Assembly: GCA_029216955.1 (NCBI GenBank)
Contig: JANAVB010010791.1
Location: 2,507,556 to 2,571,555, forward strand
Direction of reading: 5' to 3'
Origin: Iris pallida
Lineage: Eukaryota > Streptophyta > Magnoliopsida > Asparagales > Iridaceae
Length of the DNA stretch: 64,000 nucleotides
This document shows positions 48,037-58,720 of the stretch, piece by piece. The notes under the pieces are model-generated. The model did no database searches. It was not told where the DNA came from and saw only the letters and a program-made list of their open reading frames with translations. How positions within the stretch are numbered: the first letter of the stretch is position 1; the number at the start of each line of letters is the position of its first letter. The position numbers and the translations under genes were made by a program.

Positions 48037-49787
48037 CCAAGAACACCTCGCTCTAAAGAAGAATACTCTTTCGATGATGACGATGTCCTTGGTATCTTTG
48101 AATGTCTGCTGAAAGGTAATAAGATATAATTACCTGAGATTAAGAAACCTGATGAAGCTGGTAAAACAGATCATCCCAAATACTGCCCATATCACAGAAT
48201 GCTGGGCATACAATTCGTACATGTTATGTACTGAAAGGAAAGATCCAAGAAATGATTAAATCTGGAGCTATCTCTCTTACTCCAAAAGAGAAGACCGTCA
48301 CCTCCAACGTCGTCTCTATGCAATTCGGAGATTTCCCTCCTCAAATCCTTGAAAGTGGGATTGTCCCTATTCCCAAGACAATTCTTGAAATAGTGAATAT
48401 TCTTCCTCCGCAATCTGAAGGATTAGTGCCAGTCACTTTGGAAACAGGGGAAATCATGTGGATTCATCCTGATCTAGTGGCAGATTTTGAATCTCCTCAA
48501 AAGACTACTTCTCGAAAGTCCAAGAAGGCTGGTAAGATTAAGTCATGTCATATGACATCTCTTGGGTCTACCTCTGACACAGAGCCAAAAGAGAAAGAAG
48601 AAGCACTTGTTAGTGCCACTCGAACGGGGAAACCTTATCTAAAGGATTATTCCAAGAATCCTGAGGATACTCCTGATATCCCTCCAGCTGATAAAGATGC
48701 TCCTAATGTTCCTCCTGAAGAAGAATCATCCATTGTACCTGTTCCTTCAACTACACCGGTTGAACCTGTTCCTCCCAAGTCTACAGCTCTGGAGAAAGGC
48801 AAACAACAGGCTCGGTTCGATAAGCCAATCAAGAAGTCCTCTCCTCTTGGACTTCAGAAGCCTTATAATTTCGATATTTTAGCTCAGCTTGCTAATACTC
48901 CAGCTAGAATATCCCTCTTTGAACTTCTACGTCTTTCCAAAGAGACTCGGGAGACGTTAAGTGAAGCACTTCTACAGGCTGACTCTTGTCTTGTACAATT
49001 GAAGAAGCCAGATGTGGAACCTGCCACTTGCTTACATTGCAACAGTGTACTGGAGATTATCCCAAATATCACTTTTACACAAGACGACATGCTACTGGAG
49101 GATAATCGACATGATCGGCCTCTCTACTACACCGGTTATATCGATACAATGAAGATAGATCGTATCCTCATTGATCCAGGGTCTGCTATAAGCATCATGC
49201 CAAAGAGTTTATTGGATGAACTAAAAATCCCTCTTCACAAACTCTCCAAGACGGTTACTACTATCCTGGGATTCAATTAAAGCCGAAGCGAACCTTTGGG
49301 AAAGATTCATCTGAAGCTTCAAATAGGTGATTTCAGATCCAAAGTCACTTTCTATGTGATCGAGATCGTCGGATCCTATAATCTTCTTCTGGGGAGGCCC
49401 TTTCTTCATGAAAATAATGTGGTGCCTTCTACTCTTCATCAGTGTTTTAAATACATTGATAGCAATGGAAGAGTACAAAAAGAAGTTGCTGACATAAATC
49501 CCTTCCATGGGGTTGAAGCTTATTTCAATGATTCTCGAATGTACAAAGAAGAGTATACAAGGGTCATACAAGCTATGGAGAAAGAGGATGCACAAAGTGA
49601 GACCTTAATAATTCATGTTAAAGGTCGAACTACTCAGCAACAATCTCCCAAACTCTCTGAAGAAGGTTCTTTCATCATTCCGGTGACTGGACGAATTTTT
49701 CCGTTACCTCAGTCGTTTGCTCAAGATACAATGATTATTCCTGTCAGTGGGCGTACTGTAATTCCTGCATCTCCACATGTGAAATAG
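48037..49787 (+). pseudogene. Gag-pol linker and aspartic protease of the Tat element
   Basis: The CPYHRMLG motif (48183) is a fingerprint of Tat-type gag-pol linkers. A single missing base right after it shifts the frame to the one used by the rest of pol. The protease motif ILIDPGSAISIMPKSLL is near 49160, where Tat proteins usually have DGGSG or similar. It continues after TAA 49278 with YNLLLGRPFLHE. A Pro-rich acidic linker (PPADKDAPNVPPEE) comes between. The frame ends at TAG 49785. Confidence 0.9.
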
Positions 49788-51854
49788 GATACTCTGCTAA
49801 TTCCAGTTGGAGGGTGGATTATTATTCCATCTCAAGCTTCAAGGGAGCTCACCTCTTCTGAGCCATTTGTTATCGATCTTAATCGAAACAACGCTTCTTC
49901 TCGTTCTACTTCTCCCCCTTTAGTCATTGACTTGGCTAAAATCTCTAAGGCTCAGCCTTCTCCCAATGTAAATACTGCTGCTTTTACATTTAATGAAAAG
50001 TCTCCATCTTTGCAGTATGTTGATGTGTGTAATTATGTTCATAGTTATTTACATTTGTTAGATGACTTGAACACAATAACCATAGGGGTTGTACAGACTG
50101 TTCATACAGATGTATCCCTAGAACCTGTACAATCTTCATACTTTCTAGTTCCCAGCAGAAAGCCAGGAGACATTCCAATATTCTTCTACAAAGGGCCCCA
50201 AAGTCCTTCTGATTTAGAAGATGAAGACAAAAATGATGATACTGGAAGATTACAACTACGTCGTTATAGTCAGCAATCTAAAGACATCATCAAAAATATG
50301 GGCTATGACTTCAGGACTGGCCTCAATAGTGGAAAAGGAAGAAAAATGCCTGTTCGTATTCCTCCTCTGAAATATGGAAGAACGAAATGCGGATTGGGCT
50401 ATACAGCTCCTACTCCTTTTATCAATATTATCCATGAAGATCCCGAGTCTGACGAAGATAAGAGATCTGATTCTTCTAGTACCACTTCTTGGGATTCCGA
50501 TACGAGTATCGGTGACTTCTACTGCAACCTTCTGTCTTCCAACATGGTTTCCATTAACTATTCTGAAGAAAGCGATGAAGACGAAGAAGAGTTTGAAATC
50601 TCACCTGAATCAGAACAATGGGCCCAAAGATTAGATAATCAATGGGAGTTCCGTTTCGAGCAAAAAGAACCTCCGACTGAAGACAAACTTGTTCAAATAG
50701 ATGTTGGTGAAGAGGGATCTCCCAAACCAATATTCATCAGTGAAAGTCTTTCTGAAACTGATAAGCAAGACATGATCAAACTCATTCGTGACTACATTGA
50801 TGTCTTCGCTTGGAGTTATGAAGATATGCCAGGACTCGATCCACAAATTGCAACTCATAAGCTCAATATCTTGTCGAATGCTAAACCGGTCAAACAACAA
50901 CAGCGACGATTTCGTCCAGACATTATGGATGCAATTGAAGCTGAAGTCAATAAACTCATAACCTCCAGGTTTATTAGAGAGAAACAACATCCTGATTGGG
51001 TGGCTAACATAGTTCCTGTCCTTAAAAAGACTGGCAAGATCAGAGTATGCATAGACTTCCGCGATCTCAATGCGGCATGCCCTAAAGACGAATTTCCTCT
51101 ACCAATCACTGATGTCATGATTGATAATACCTGTGGATTTGAACGGATGTCATTCATGGACGGGTATTCTGGGTACAATCAGATTAAAATGTTTCCAGAC
51201 GACGAGAAGCACACTTCTTTCAGAACGCCGATCGGTACATACTGTTATACAGTTATGCCATTCGGTCTCAAGAATGCAGGAGCAACTTATCAACGAGCTA
51301 TGAGCACTATATTCCGTGAACATTTACGGAAAACAGTCGAATGCTATGTTGATGATATTGCAGTCAAAAGTCGACAAAAGGAGGATCATATCCAAGATTT
51401 GAAGACTATATTTGATCTAATACGTAAGCATCAATTAAAGATGAACCCTACTAAGTCCTTCTTAGGCGTCTCTAGTGGTAAATTTCTCGGCTTCGTCATT
51501 ACCTCTAAAGGTATACACGTGGATCCCGAGAAGATCAAAGCCATCCAAGAGATGTGTCCTCCACGCACCTTAAAAGAGCTACGAGGATTTCAAGGAAGGA
51601 TCGCTTATATCAGGAGATTCATCTCTAATTTATCAGGACGCTGCAGACCATTCAACAAACTTATGAAGAAAGGTGTTTCTTTGGTCTGGAATGATGAATG
51701 TCAGAAAGCATTCGATGATATAAAACAATATCTGATGAGCCCTCCAGTATTGGTACCTCCCGTTTCAGTAATTCCATTTCTCCTATATACTCGAGCAATG
51801 AGTCATTCATTGGGTGCATTACTCGCTCAAAAGAATCAAAATGGTCATGAATAA
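49788..51854 (+). pseudogene. Reverse transcriptase and RNase H of the Tat element
   Basis: Reverse transcriptase starts near 50840 (PGLDPQIATHKLNI), with VPVLKKTGKIRVCIDFRDLN, FMDGYSGYNQIKM, YTVMPFGLKNAGATYQRAM and the intact catalytic ECYVDDIAVKS at 51340-51370. RNase H follows (RIAYIRRFISNLSGR, PFLLYTRAMSHSLGALLAQ). A long acidic linker (DEEEFEISPESEQW) precedes reverse transcriptase. TAA at 51852 interrupts the frame before AIYYLSR. Confidence 0.95.
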
Positions 51855-53906
51855 GCCATCTACTATCTCAGTCGTACTATGACCGGAGCTGAATCTCGAT
51901 ATTCACCGGTCGAAAAAGAATGTCTAGCCTTGATGTTCGCTGTTCAAAAGACACGACATTATATCATTGGCCAAACTATTCACGTCATCTCCAGGATCAA
52001 TCCTATACGGATCATGATGAAGAAACCCAGTGTTTTGAATTCTCGATTAGCTAGCTGGGGAATCCTGCTTGCTCAGTATGACATGTATTATATTCCTCAG
52101 AAGTCAGTCAAAGGACAAGCTTTAGCTGATTTTCTGGCTGCTCATTCAATTCCAGAAGATTCAAAACTCTATGACGAAATTCCAGATGAAGTCCTAGATT
52201 CAAACCAAATTGCTGAAGAAGATCCTACTTGGCGTCTATTCTTTGACGGAGCTTCAAGGATAGGTCCTAATGGTGATATTGTCGCTGGAGTTGGAATCGT
52301 TCTTGTATCGCCAGAAGGTCTTGCTATCCAAAGAGCTTATTCTCTCGATCAGCCGTGTTCGAACAATGTAGCTGAGTACAATGCATTACTTATTGGTCTT
52401 CAACTCGCTAAACATCTGAATATTCAACATTTGGAGGCGTACGGAGACTCTAAACTCATTGTCAATCAGATAAGGGGTACTTATGAAGTCCACCATCAAG
52501 ATCTGGTTCCTTATCATAGATCAGCTATAACTATGGCTTCTTCGTTTGAAGAATTCTTTATTGAACATGTTAGGCGAGCATGTAACACAGAAGCTGATGC
52601 TCTAGCTAATCTTGCAGCAGTGTTGGCTATCCCAATTAGACGACAACAAATGGTTATTGTTCGCAATCGAGAATTATTTCATCTTGAAAATAACCTGACC
52701 CTAGGACTTCCAGTTGACATTGAAGAATCAACATCTCATGACGTCAACACAACAAGAGGATTTGGATTTAGTCGTAAGTCTTTATCATCTTCATCTGATT
52801 CCAGCATGGAATTCATCTTCAATAATTCGGACGAGAATCAAAATATGGATAAAGATTGGAGACTTCCTTTCTTAGATTTCGTATTGTATGATATTCTTCC
52901 GGATGATCCGAGTGAGGCAGCATCTATCAGACGACGATCACTCAGATTCTACTACAATCATACAACAAAGACCTTATATCGTCGAGCCTATGATGGTTTA
53001 CTTCTTCGATGTGTTGTCGGTGACGAGGCTCAACAAATTATTCGCGAAGCACATGATGGAATTTGTGGAGCACATCAGCCTGGACCAAAACCTCAAGACC
53101 GTATTCGACGTATGGATTATTATTGGCCCACTATGGTATCAGACGCCATAGAATATGCAAAGAAGTGTAAAGCTTGTCAAATCCATGCGGATTTTATTCA
53201 TCAACCTTCGGAATTTCTACATCCGACGGCAGCATCATGGCCCTTCGAAGCTTGGGGCATGGATATTATCGGCCCGATCAATCCGCCGTCATCCAAGGGT
53301 CATCGGTTTATTCTCGCAATAACCGATTACTTCTCCAAATGGGCCAAAGCCATTCCTTTGTCTGAAGTTAAGACGTCTAATGTCATCAGCTTTATTAAGC
53401 ACCACGTCATCTACAGATTTGGTGTTCCTCGATGCATTATTCATGATAACGGACCACAGTTCGTCAGTCAGAAGTTTACTCGATTCTGTGACGATCATCG
53501 GATCAACAATATGGCTTCTACCGCATATAATCCGGCAGCTAATGGATAAGCAGAAGCTTTCAACAAGACCATCATCAAACTCTTAAAGAAGTTTGTCTCT
53601 ACTAACAAACGTAATTGGAGTGAGAAGCTCGGTGAATGTTTGTGGGCTTATCGTACTACAGTTCGTAATGCTACTAAATGTACACCCTTCTCTCTGGTGT
53701 ATGGTTGCGAAGCTGTTCTTCCATTAGAGATTCAAATTCCTTCTTTAAGGATAGCAATTGCTAATGAACTCACTGCAGAAAATAATGATCGTCTTCGACT
53801 TCAAGAATTAGAAGCTCTGGATGAAAAGCGATTATCTGCTCAACAGAATATTGAATTCTATCAAGCTAGAATTTCAAGAGCTTTTAATAAGAAAGTCAGA
53901 ATTTGA
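51855..53906 (+). pseudogene. RNase H end, second RNase H and integrase of the Tat element
   Basis: The first RNase H ends with SRYSPVEKECLALMFAVQKTR. The second, archaeal-type RNase H spans about 52230-52620 (LFFDGASRIGPNG, NNVAEYNALLIGLQLA, NTEADALANLA), the diagnostic mark of the Tat lineage. Integrase has the zinc motif HDGICGAH..CKACQ and the core GMDIIG, IHDNGPQFVS and AEAFNK (D, D, E). TAA at 53547 and TGA at 53904 interrupt the frame. Confidence 0.95.
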
Positions 53907-54113
53907 TCGTATCAAAAAGGAGAACTTGTTCTAACAGTCAGACGTCCTATGACTATGACTCATATGAGCAAGGGCAAATTTGACGCAAAATAGGAAAGAC
54001 CCTATATCGTGAGCAGAGTTTTCTCAAATAGAGCTTATCAACTCTCAGAATTGGATGGTCGAAAAGTTTTGATGCCTATTAATGGCAAATTCCTTAAAAA
54101 GTATTATGCATAA
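53907..54113 (+). pseudogene. C-terminal tail of the Tat integrase
   Basis: After TGA the frame continues YQKGELVLTVRRP, with a TAG at about 53990, then RPYIVSRVFSNRAYQL and a natural end KKYYA at 54113. This is the usual integrase C-terminal fold. All stops in it fit transitions. Confidence 0.85.
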
Positions 54114-54199
54114 ATGTAAATGCTTGTAATCATCAGACAGTTTCATGTTTAGAAATAAAATTTTTATTTTATTTTTATCATGAATGATGATACATGATA

Positions 54200-54523
54200 T
54201 TAAAGAAGATCACTATCATCCTTTTCTACATTTGGACGTGGGCTACTGCCGTCCTTCTCGAAGACGCGATCAGCAAAAGAACTGAGAACCTCTTTGCTGG
54301 AACCCACGAGAAACTTACAAGCAGCCATTCTCATGGCTTCTTCTTCTTCAGTCTTTCCTGGTTCGAGCAGGAAGTCCAGAATATCCCTTAGTGGCTTGGG
54401 TACAGATGAACCTTCGCCTGCTTTCGCCTTCTTGGATTGAATTGGATCTACAGGATGTTCTTCAGTGCCTTTCTGAACCTTCATGGCGATTTCAGCCTTA
54501 TTGGATGCTTCTTCAGACGACAT
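54200..54523 (-). CDS. Antisense gene 1 of the Tat element, unknown function (107 aa)
   Basis: The ATG at 54523 starts an intact frame ending 87 bp after the sense pol stop. It reads MSSEEASNKAEIAMK, LRDILDFLLEPGKTEEEEAM, then KFLVGSSKEVLSSFADR and an acidic end DDSDLL. A perfect TATA box (TATAAATA, minus, 54571-54578) is about 50 bp upstream, leaving a leader of only about 20 bases. Mostly helical and highly charged, without a known domain. Extra genes in antisense orientation after pol are known from Tat elements such as Grande, but their function is unknown. Confidence 0.65.
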   Translation of the reverse strand: MSSEEASNKAEIAMKVQKGTEEHPVDPIQSKKAKAGEGSSVPKPLRDILDFLLEPGKTEEEEAMRMAACKFLVGSSKEVLSSFADRVFEKDGSSPRPNVEKDDSDLL

Positions 54524-54570
54524 TTTTATGTTTGAAAGAAGAAGCGTTCGTTCTTGTCAGATTTCTACTA

Positions 54571-54578
54571 TATTTATA
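54571..54578 (-). promoter_or_regulatory. TATA box of antisense gene 1
   Basis: Minus strand CCTATAAATATAG, 48-55 bp upstream of the ATG at 54523. Confidence 0.6.
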
Positions 54579-55348
54579 GGCAGAAGTTCCTCAAATAATG
54601 AAGCATCACATTCATCCGACGATTCATACATTTATTAATACTTGACGGTTCATCCGTTCATTTATTACATTCATTCGACAGTTCATCCGTTCATCATTTC
54701 CTAAACGATTCGTCTGTTCATAATCTTCTATCAATTTATTAAGTAGGGATTCGTTATTGATCACGTTTTCATAACCTCTGAATCAATTCCGAATCTACTT
54801 GCTCGTTTGTCATTTTTTGACCTCTGCATAGAAATCAATCTATTTTCTTTTGAGTTCCTACATATTATCACGTCCATAATACCTCTGATAATATCATATA
54901 CTCTAAAACAGAAAAGAAGATTTCATTATCTATCATGTCCACAATTCATCCACAAATACAAATCTTTGAGCATAGAAGAATTATCGTTTCCATTCTCATT
55001 TCACCACAAAAAGTCTATTACATTTTCTTAGACTTTCTTACAAATCATAATGGAAATCTACTACAAATCTTGGATTTTCATTCTATACCACAACAATTAG
55101 GTATCTTCTTCTTTGGATCTTCTTCGTCGGACCTTCTCCGTCAGGTTCGTTGTTGGTGGCAGTTCCTGACTGTCTGGGTCCCAGTCACGACCAGATCAGC
55201 AGGAATCAAACTCTGGTCTTCTATCTCAGACGAGAGGAGAACCACAGAGTATGGCAGCCCGAAGTCGTGGTACTGCCAATACAACTGGTGGATTGGGGGT
55301 AACCTCTCAAGGAAGACAGGAATGTATCCAAACCTTGGGATACAATTC

Positions 55349-55808
55349 CTAGTTCTGCCTTGAAAGGAACTCTACTACCCGATTTCTCGGGGTAGAGTTG
55401 ACTGCACCATCCAACTCTCGTGTATAAAGGCTCTTCCTACCATCTGAGGAAGACCCTTCTATCCCACGAAGAGTTCTGAGTTGTCTGATGTATACGTCAA
55501 AAGCGTATGAGCTCCCTGATGTAGGTGTCAGCAGGATATTCTCCACAGCATCTACATCACCAATGCCAGTTCTGAAGAAAATTTTCAACCGAGCTTCTGC
55601 AGAGAACAGCAAGGAAAAAGAGAATTAATCAACAGAAATGTCATTTGGCACGCATTGGCTAGTCAAGCGTGCATTTTTCAGTCAGAAGCATAAAAGCCTA
55701 TCTTCAACAGCAACAAAAATGGTACGCGGACTTACCATCAAGTTTGGTGCTAAGGATTGGCAAACCCATGTTTGATACAGTGCGCAGAAATCGAACATCA
55801 GAAAGCAT
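55349..55808 (-). CDS. Antisense gene 2 of the Tat element, spliced, unknown function
   Basis: Exon 1 (55808-55736) begins MLSDVRFLRTVS and ends at a consensus donor GATG|GTAAGT. A 139-bp intron ends with a pyrimidine-rich tract and TTCTCTGCAG. Exon 2 (55596-55349) restores the frame exactly, LDEARLKIFFRTGIGDVD and YIRQLRTLRGIEGSSSDGR, for 106 aa in total. A TTTAAATA box is about 100 bp upstream. A further open stretch at 55360-55170 (FGYIPVFLERLPPIHQ, SSEIEDQSLIPADLVV) looks protein-like in another frame, so the original gene was probably longer and has one frameshift. Confidence 0.6.
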
Positions 55809-55902
55809 TGCTTTCCTGTTTGAGAATGAAATCTCCCAAAAATTTCATTCTCAGAGAAAAAGAAGAAGAATGAGAGATGAGTATCTTTGAAACTCAGCTA
55901 TC

Positions 55903-55910
55903 TATTTAAA
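55903..55910 (-). promoter_or_regulatory. TATA-like box of antisense gene 2
   Basis: Minus strand CCTTTAAATAGATAG, about 95-102 bp upstream of the ATG at 55808. Weaker than the boxes of the other two antisense genes. Confidence 0.4.
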
Positions 55911-56170
55911 GGACAAAGTACAAGCTTATTCTTGGAAAAGATCCGCGTAAATAGCGCTCGTAAACCTTGGAATGAATGACACGTGTGCTTTAGAAGACAG
56001 CGCAACATTGGAAACAGTCAAAGAGTGCTAATTAACATTCTTCATTAATGCACGCTGTTCAAACACAAAAGTTGTACTACATTCTTCAAGACAGGCACTG
56101 ATGGCCTTATAAAAGACAAAAGAAGAAGTGCAACATTTTCAAAAGAAGACAAAAGCATAAAAGACACGCT

Positions 56171-56458
56171 CTATTTTACAGAGCGGCTGAGCTTAGTGCC
56201 CAATTCTTCTACACTCTTAACCCCCATGCGGTGTAACAGAGCCTTCAACATTTCACGCTGCTCTGCGAAGCTGCGTCCATCAGAAGAAGACGAGCCATCC
56301 AAGCCAAAATAGCTCAAGAAATTCTTGGCTAATTGCATGGGATCGTCTTTGAACTCGAAAACCAGAGGCTCCGGTTCTTTACCCTCAAAAGTGGGATCAC
56401 CATGGGAACAAAAGCCCAACTTGCGTGCTTCTTCCTCAGCTTTCTCCTTTGGTGTCAT
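56171..56458 (-). CDS. Antisense gene 3 of the Tat element, unknown function (95 aa)
   Basis: An intact frame from the ATG at 56458. It starts MTPKEKAEEEARKLGF, continues LAKNFLSYFGLDGSSSSDGRS and ends LKALLHRMGVKSVEELG and KLSRSVK. A perfect TATA (TATATAAA-type, minus, 56497-56505) is about 40 bp upstream. The motif GSSS(S)DGR is shared with antisense gene 2, so the two may be distant relatives. No known domain was recognised. Confidence 0.65.
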   Translation of the reverse strand: MTPKEKAEEEARKLGFCSHGDPTFEGKEPEPLVFEFKDDPMQLAKNFLSYFGLDGSSSSDGRSFAEQREMLKALLHRMGVKSVEELGTKLSRSVK

Positions 56459-56496
56459 GTTGACGTAAGATGAAGATTAAATGAATCCTCTCCCTG

Positions 56497-56505
56497 TTTA
56501 TATAA
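56497..56505 (-). promoter_or_regulatory. TATA box of antisense gene 3
   Basis: Minus strand CTGTTATATAAACAGGG, 39-47 bp upstream of the ATG at 56458. Confidence 0.6.
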
Positions 56506-56736
56506 CAGAGCTCGCCGGCGGTTCATATTCCACCATAAACTGGATGCAATCAGTCTCGGAAAATGAAGAGTCATCATGACATTTAATAAGTTCATTTGGA
56601 TGTTTTCAAAGAACTTCGAAGTCTTTCCGACTTCCGAAAAATTTGAAGTCATCTCAGCGTGACTAAGTTCATTTTATCATCTTATTTTTTCAAAGTATTT
56701 CAAAAATTTTTGAAGACTTTTTCAATTTTCGAAAAC

Positions 56737-56750
56737 TTTGAAGGGGGTCT
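56737..56750 (+). promoter_or_regulatory. Polypurine tract of the Tat element
   Basis: TTTGAAGGGGGTCT directly precedes the 3' LTR (TGTAGGCC). Confidence 0.85.
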
Positions 56751-57711
56751 TGTAGGCCTTTAAAAATGACAGTCATGCTGAGTTGATCAGGACAGAGTCA
56801 AAAGTCACGCTCAGTTGATCAGGACAATATTTACAAATTACGCTGAGGAGACAGCTCATCATTTGTCAGAGGGTAATTATAACTGACAGCACAACAGTCG
56901 AAGAATGTCTCTTCGTATGCCACGTATGCACAGAATTCGAGAGATCACAGCCGTCTATTGCGTGATTTTCGAAATCTTCTTCAGCAAGACTCAACCTTCG
57001 TCAAGTTGGCGTACCAAAAGAGCTTCTTGTCATTCAATACGACTGACAAAAGCAATTACTGTCAGAGATTTTGTGTCAGTCGAGGCACGCTGAATCAAGA
57101 CAGCTGGCAGTCCTATCTCAAGTCTGCGTGTATTTTGAGCTTTCCCTCAAATCTGCGTGGATTCTGAAGTTTTCTTCCTCAAGTCTGCGTGGATTATGAA
57201 GCTTTTTTCCTCAAGTCTGCGTGGATCCTGAAGTTTTCTGCCCCAAGTTTGCGTGGATTTTGAAGCTTTCTACCCCGAGTCTGCGTGGATTTCGTCTTCA
57301 ACAAGTCTGCGTAGATTTCATCAAATTGGAGTACGTGGCAGCCATGCCACTGATCTTTCGCATGCGTGTCCTGTAACTTGCACATGACTCATGCATGATT
57401 GCCATGTGTCCAATAGTTACAGGCCATGTCCAGTAACTGCTCACAACCTTGCGTATGTTAAATCCTGCGTGATTTTCAACTAAGCACAGGCTGTGAAGAC
57501 AGTTATCTTTTCAGTTATTATTTTTGACTCTATAAATAGAGTTCTTTTTCTCATTCATTTTACAGAGACGTAGTTATCTACTGTCAAAATTTTGAGAGCT
57601 TTTCTTCTTCGCATAGTCCAAGGGATAAAGTGATCGTCTTCTAGATCAGATTCCCACAGTTGCAATTTTCCCAGATACACAATAAATAAAGGAATTTATT
57701 TATGGAAAACA
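56751..57711 (+). repeat. 3' LTR of the Tat element
   Basis: Exactly 961 bp like the 5' LTR, no indels, about 20 substitutions, most of them transitions. TATA at 57531. Repeat array at 57121-57327. Confidence 0.95.
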
Positions 57712-57716
57712 ATAGC

Positions 57717-58242
57717 GAGATAAGTAATCGACTATAGAAAAAGTGTAGAGTTTACCACCAAGACTGGCGACTCTACTAGGACCAAACTAATCAATATAAA
57801 TCAACTGCAAGGGTCTAGAAGTACATACAATGTTGATGGATTTAAAGGATGACCTAGTTGCTTTGTTCTTTTCACAGTCAGCACATACCATATCTTTCTT
57901 GAATGTAATTTCTGGGAGTCCTTTTACTAGCTTTTTGGTACATAGTTTGGAGATAGTATCCATATTTGCATGTCCTAGCCTTATGTGCCATAGCCAGCTT
58001 TCATCTTAATTAGCTACTAGGCACTTACCTACATAGTTAGTACTTTCTAGAAAGAAAACATAGATATTATCTTTCCTGATCCCTTCATATACAGGATTCC
58101 CGGTAGACATTTCATAGATAGAACATTTGTCTTTCACAAAGTTGATACCATAACCGTTATCTGCTAAATGACTTATGCTCAATAGGTTATGTTTCAACTC
58201 CGTGACTAGACAAACGTCTTTTATTTTAGGATAGAGAGACAA
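57717..58242 (-). pseudogene. Integrase start and zinc domain of the Sirevirus
   Basis: The frame begins MSLYPKIKDVCLVTELKHNLLSI, a typical region between protease and integrase, continues WLWHIRLGHANMDTISKL with the zinc-binding residues and CADCEKNK, then the start of the core FGPSRVASLGGKLYTFSIVD. It breaks at 57717 exactly at the Tat target site and continues at 44178. Two stops occur (58005 region and about 57783). The integrase is thus split by 13.5 kb. Confidence 0.92.
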
Positions 58243-58720
58243 ACCAATAGTGCCATTTTCGATAATATTACCTCTCTAATTGTTGCCGAGGAACCATATC
58301 CTTACTTCTTCATCGATAGCGTAGCGAATAAAGATGCATCACTAGTCATTTGCCGCGAACATCCACTATCGAGTATCCACTTGCTTCTAGCATGAGATGG
58401 TTGAGGGTCCACCTACAAAACGAGTAGATGAATCCTTTGGTACCCATTTCTTTAAGGGCCCATTTTGATTAGTCTTAGGAATCCAAGCAAGTAAGTTAGT
58501 GTCAACAAGCTTTCCAGCTCTAGGATATTGTGATATGTGCCCGTGTGTACCATAATATGTGCATATAAGTTTTAAAAATGTGCTCTTTGTTTCTGTATTG
58601 ACATTCTTGTGTATCTTTCTTGGAAACCTGTAAGTGAAAGCATGATTGTGAGAAATGTGTTGCTTAGTTGCTTTCTTCGGTTTAGTCCTTTGTGATGGAT
58701 GCTTGACATTAGGACTAACC
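58243..58720 (-). pseudogene. Protease region of the Sirevirus
   Basis: Near 58370-58320 the minus strand reads KWILDSGCSRQMTSD, the copia aspartic protease motif. The frame before and after is broken. It lies between gag and integrase as in all copia elements. Confidence 0.8.

Larger units (their letters stand above)
44179..57711 (+). mobile_element. Complete Ty3/gypsy Tat-lineage retrotransposon
   Basis: Two 961-bp LTRs (44179-45139 and 56751-57711) start TGTAGGCC and end GGAAAACA. The target duplication ATAGC is perfect (44174-44178 and 57712-57716). The element carries gag-pol with a second RNase H between RNase H and integrase, a tRNA-Arg-like primer site, and extra genes after pol on the opposite strand. 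These are hallmarks of the Tat lineage (Ogre, Retand, Grande and relatives). About 20 LTR differences in 961 bp (about 2%) point to a young insertion. It sits in the integrase gene of a Sirevirus. Confidence 0.96.

Noticed and set aside
54935..55363. 142-codon plus-strand frame after Tat pol
   Set aside because: The minus strand over 55170-55360 is more protein-like and belongs with antisense gene 2; the plus frame is rich in Trp and stop-adjacent codons and has no upstream signal.
57765..57781. TGGCGACTCTACTAGG next to the Tat element, resembling its tRNA-Arg primer site
   Set aside because: It lies in the Sirevirus integrase frame on the minus strand (FGPSRVASLGG), so the likeness to the primer site is a coincidence of coding sequence.
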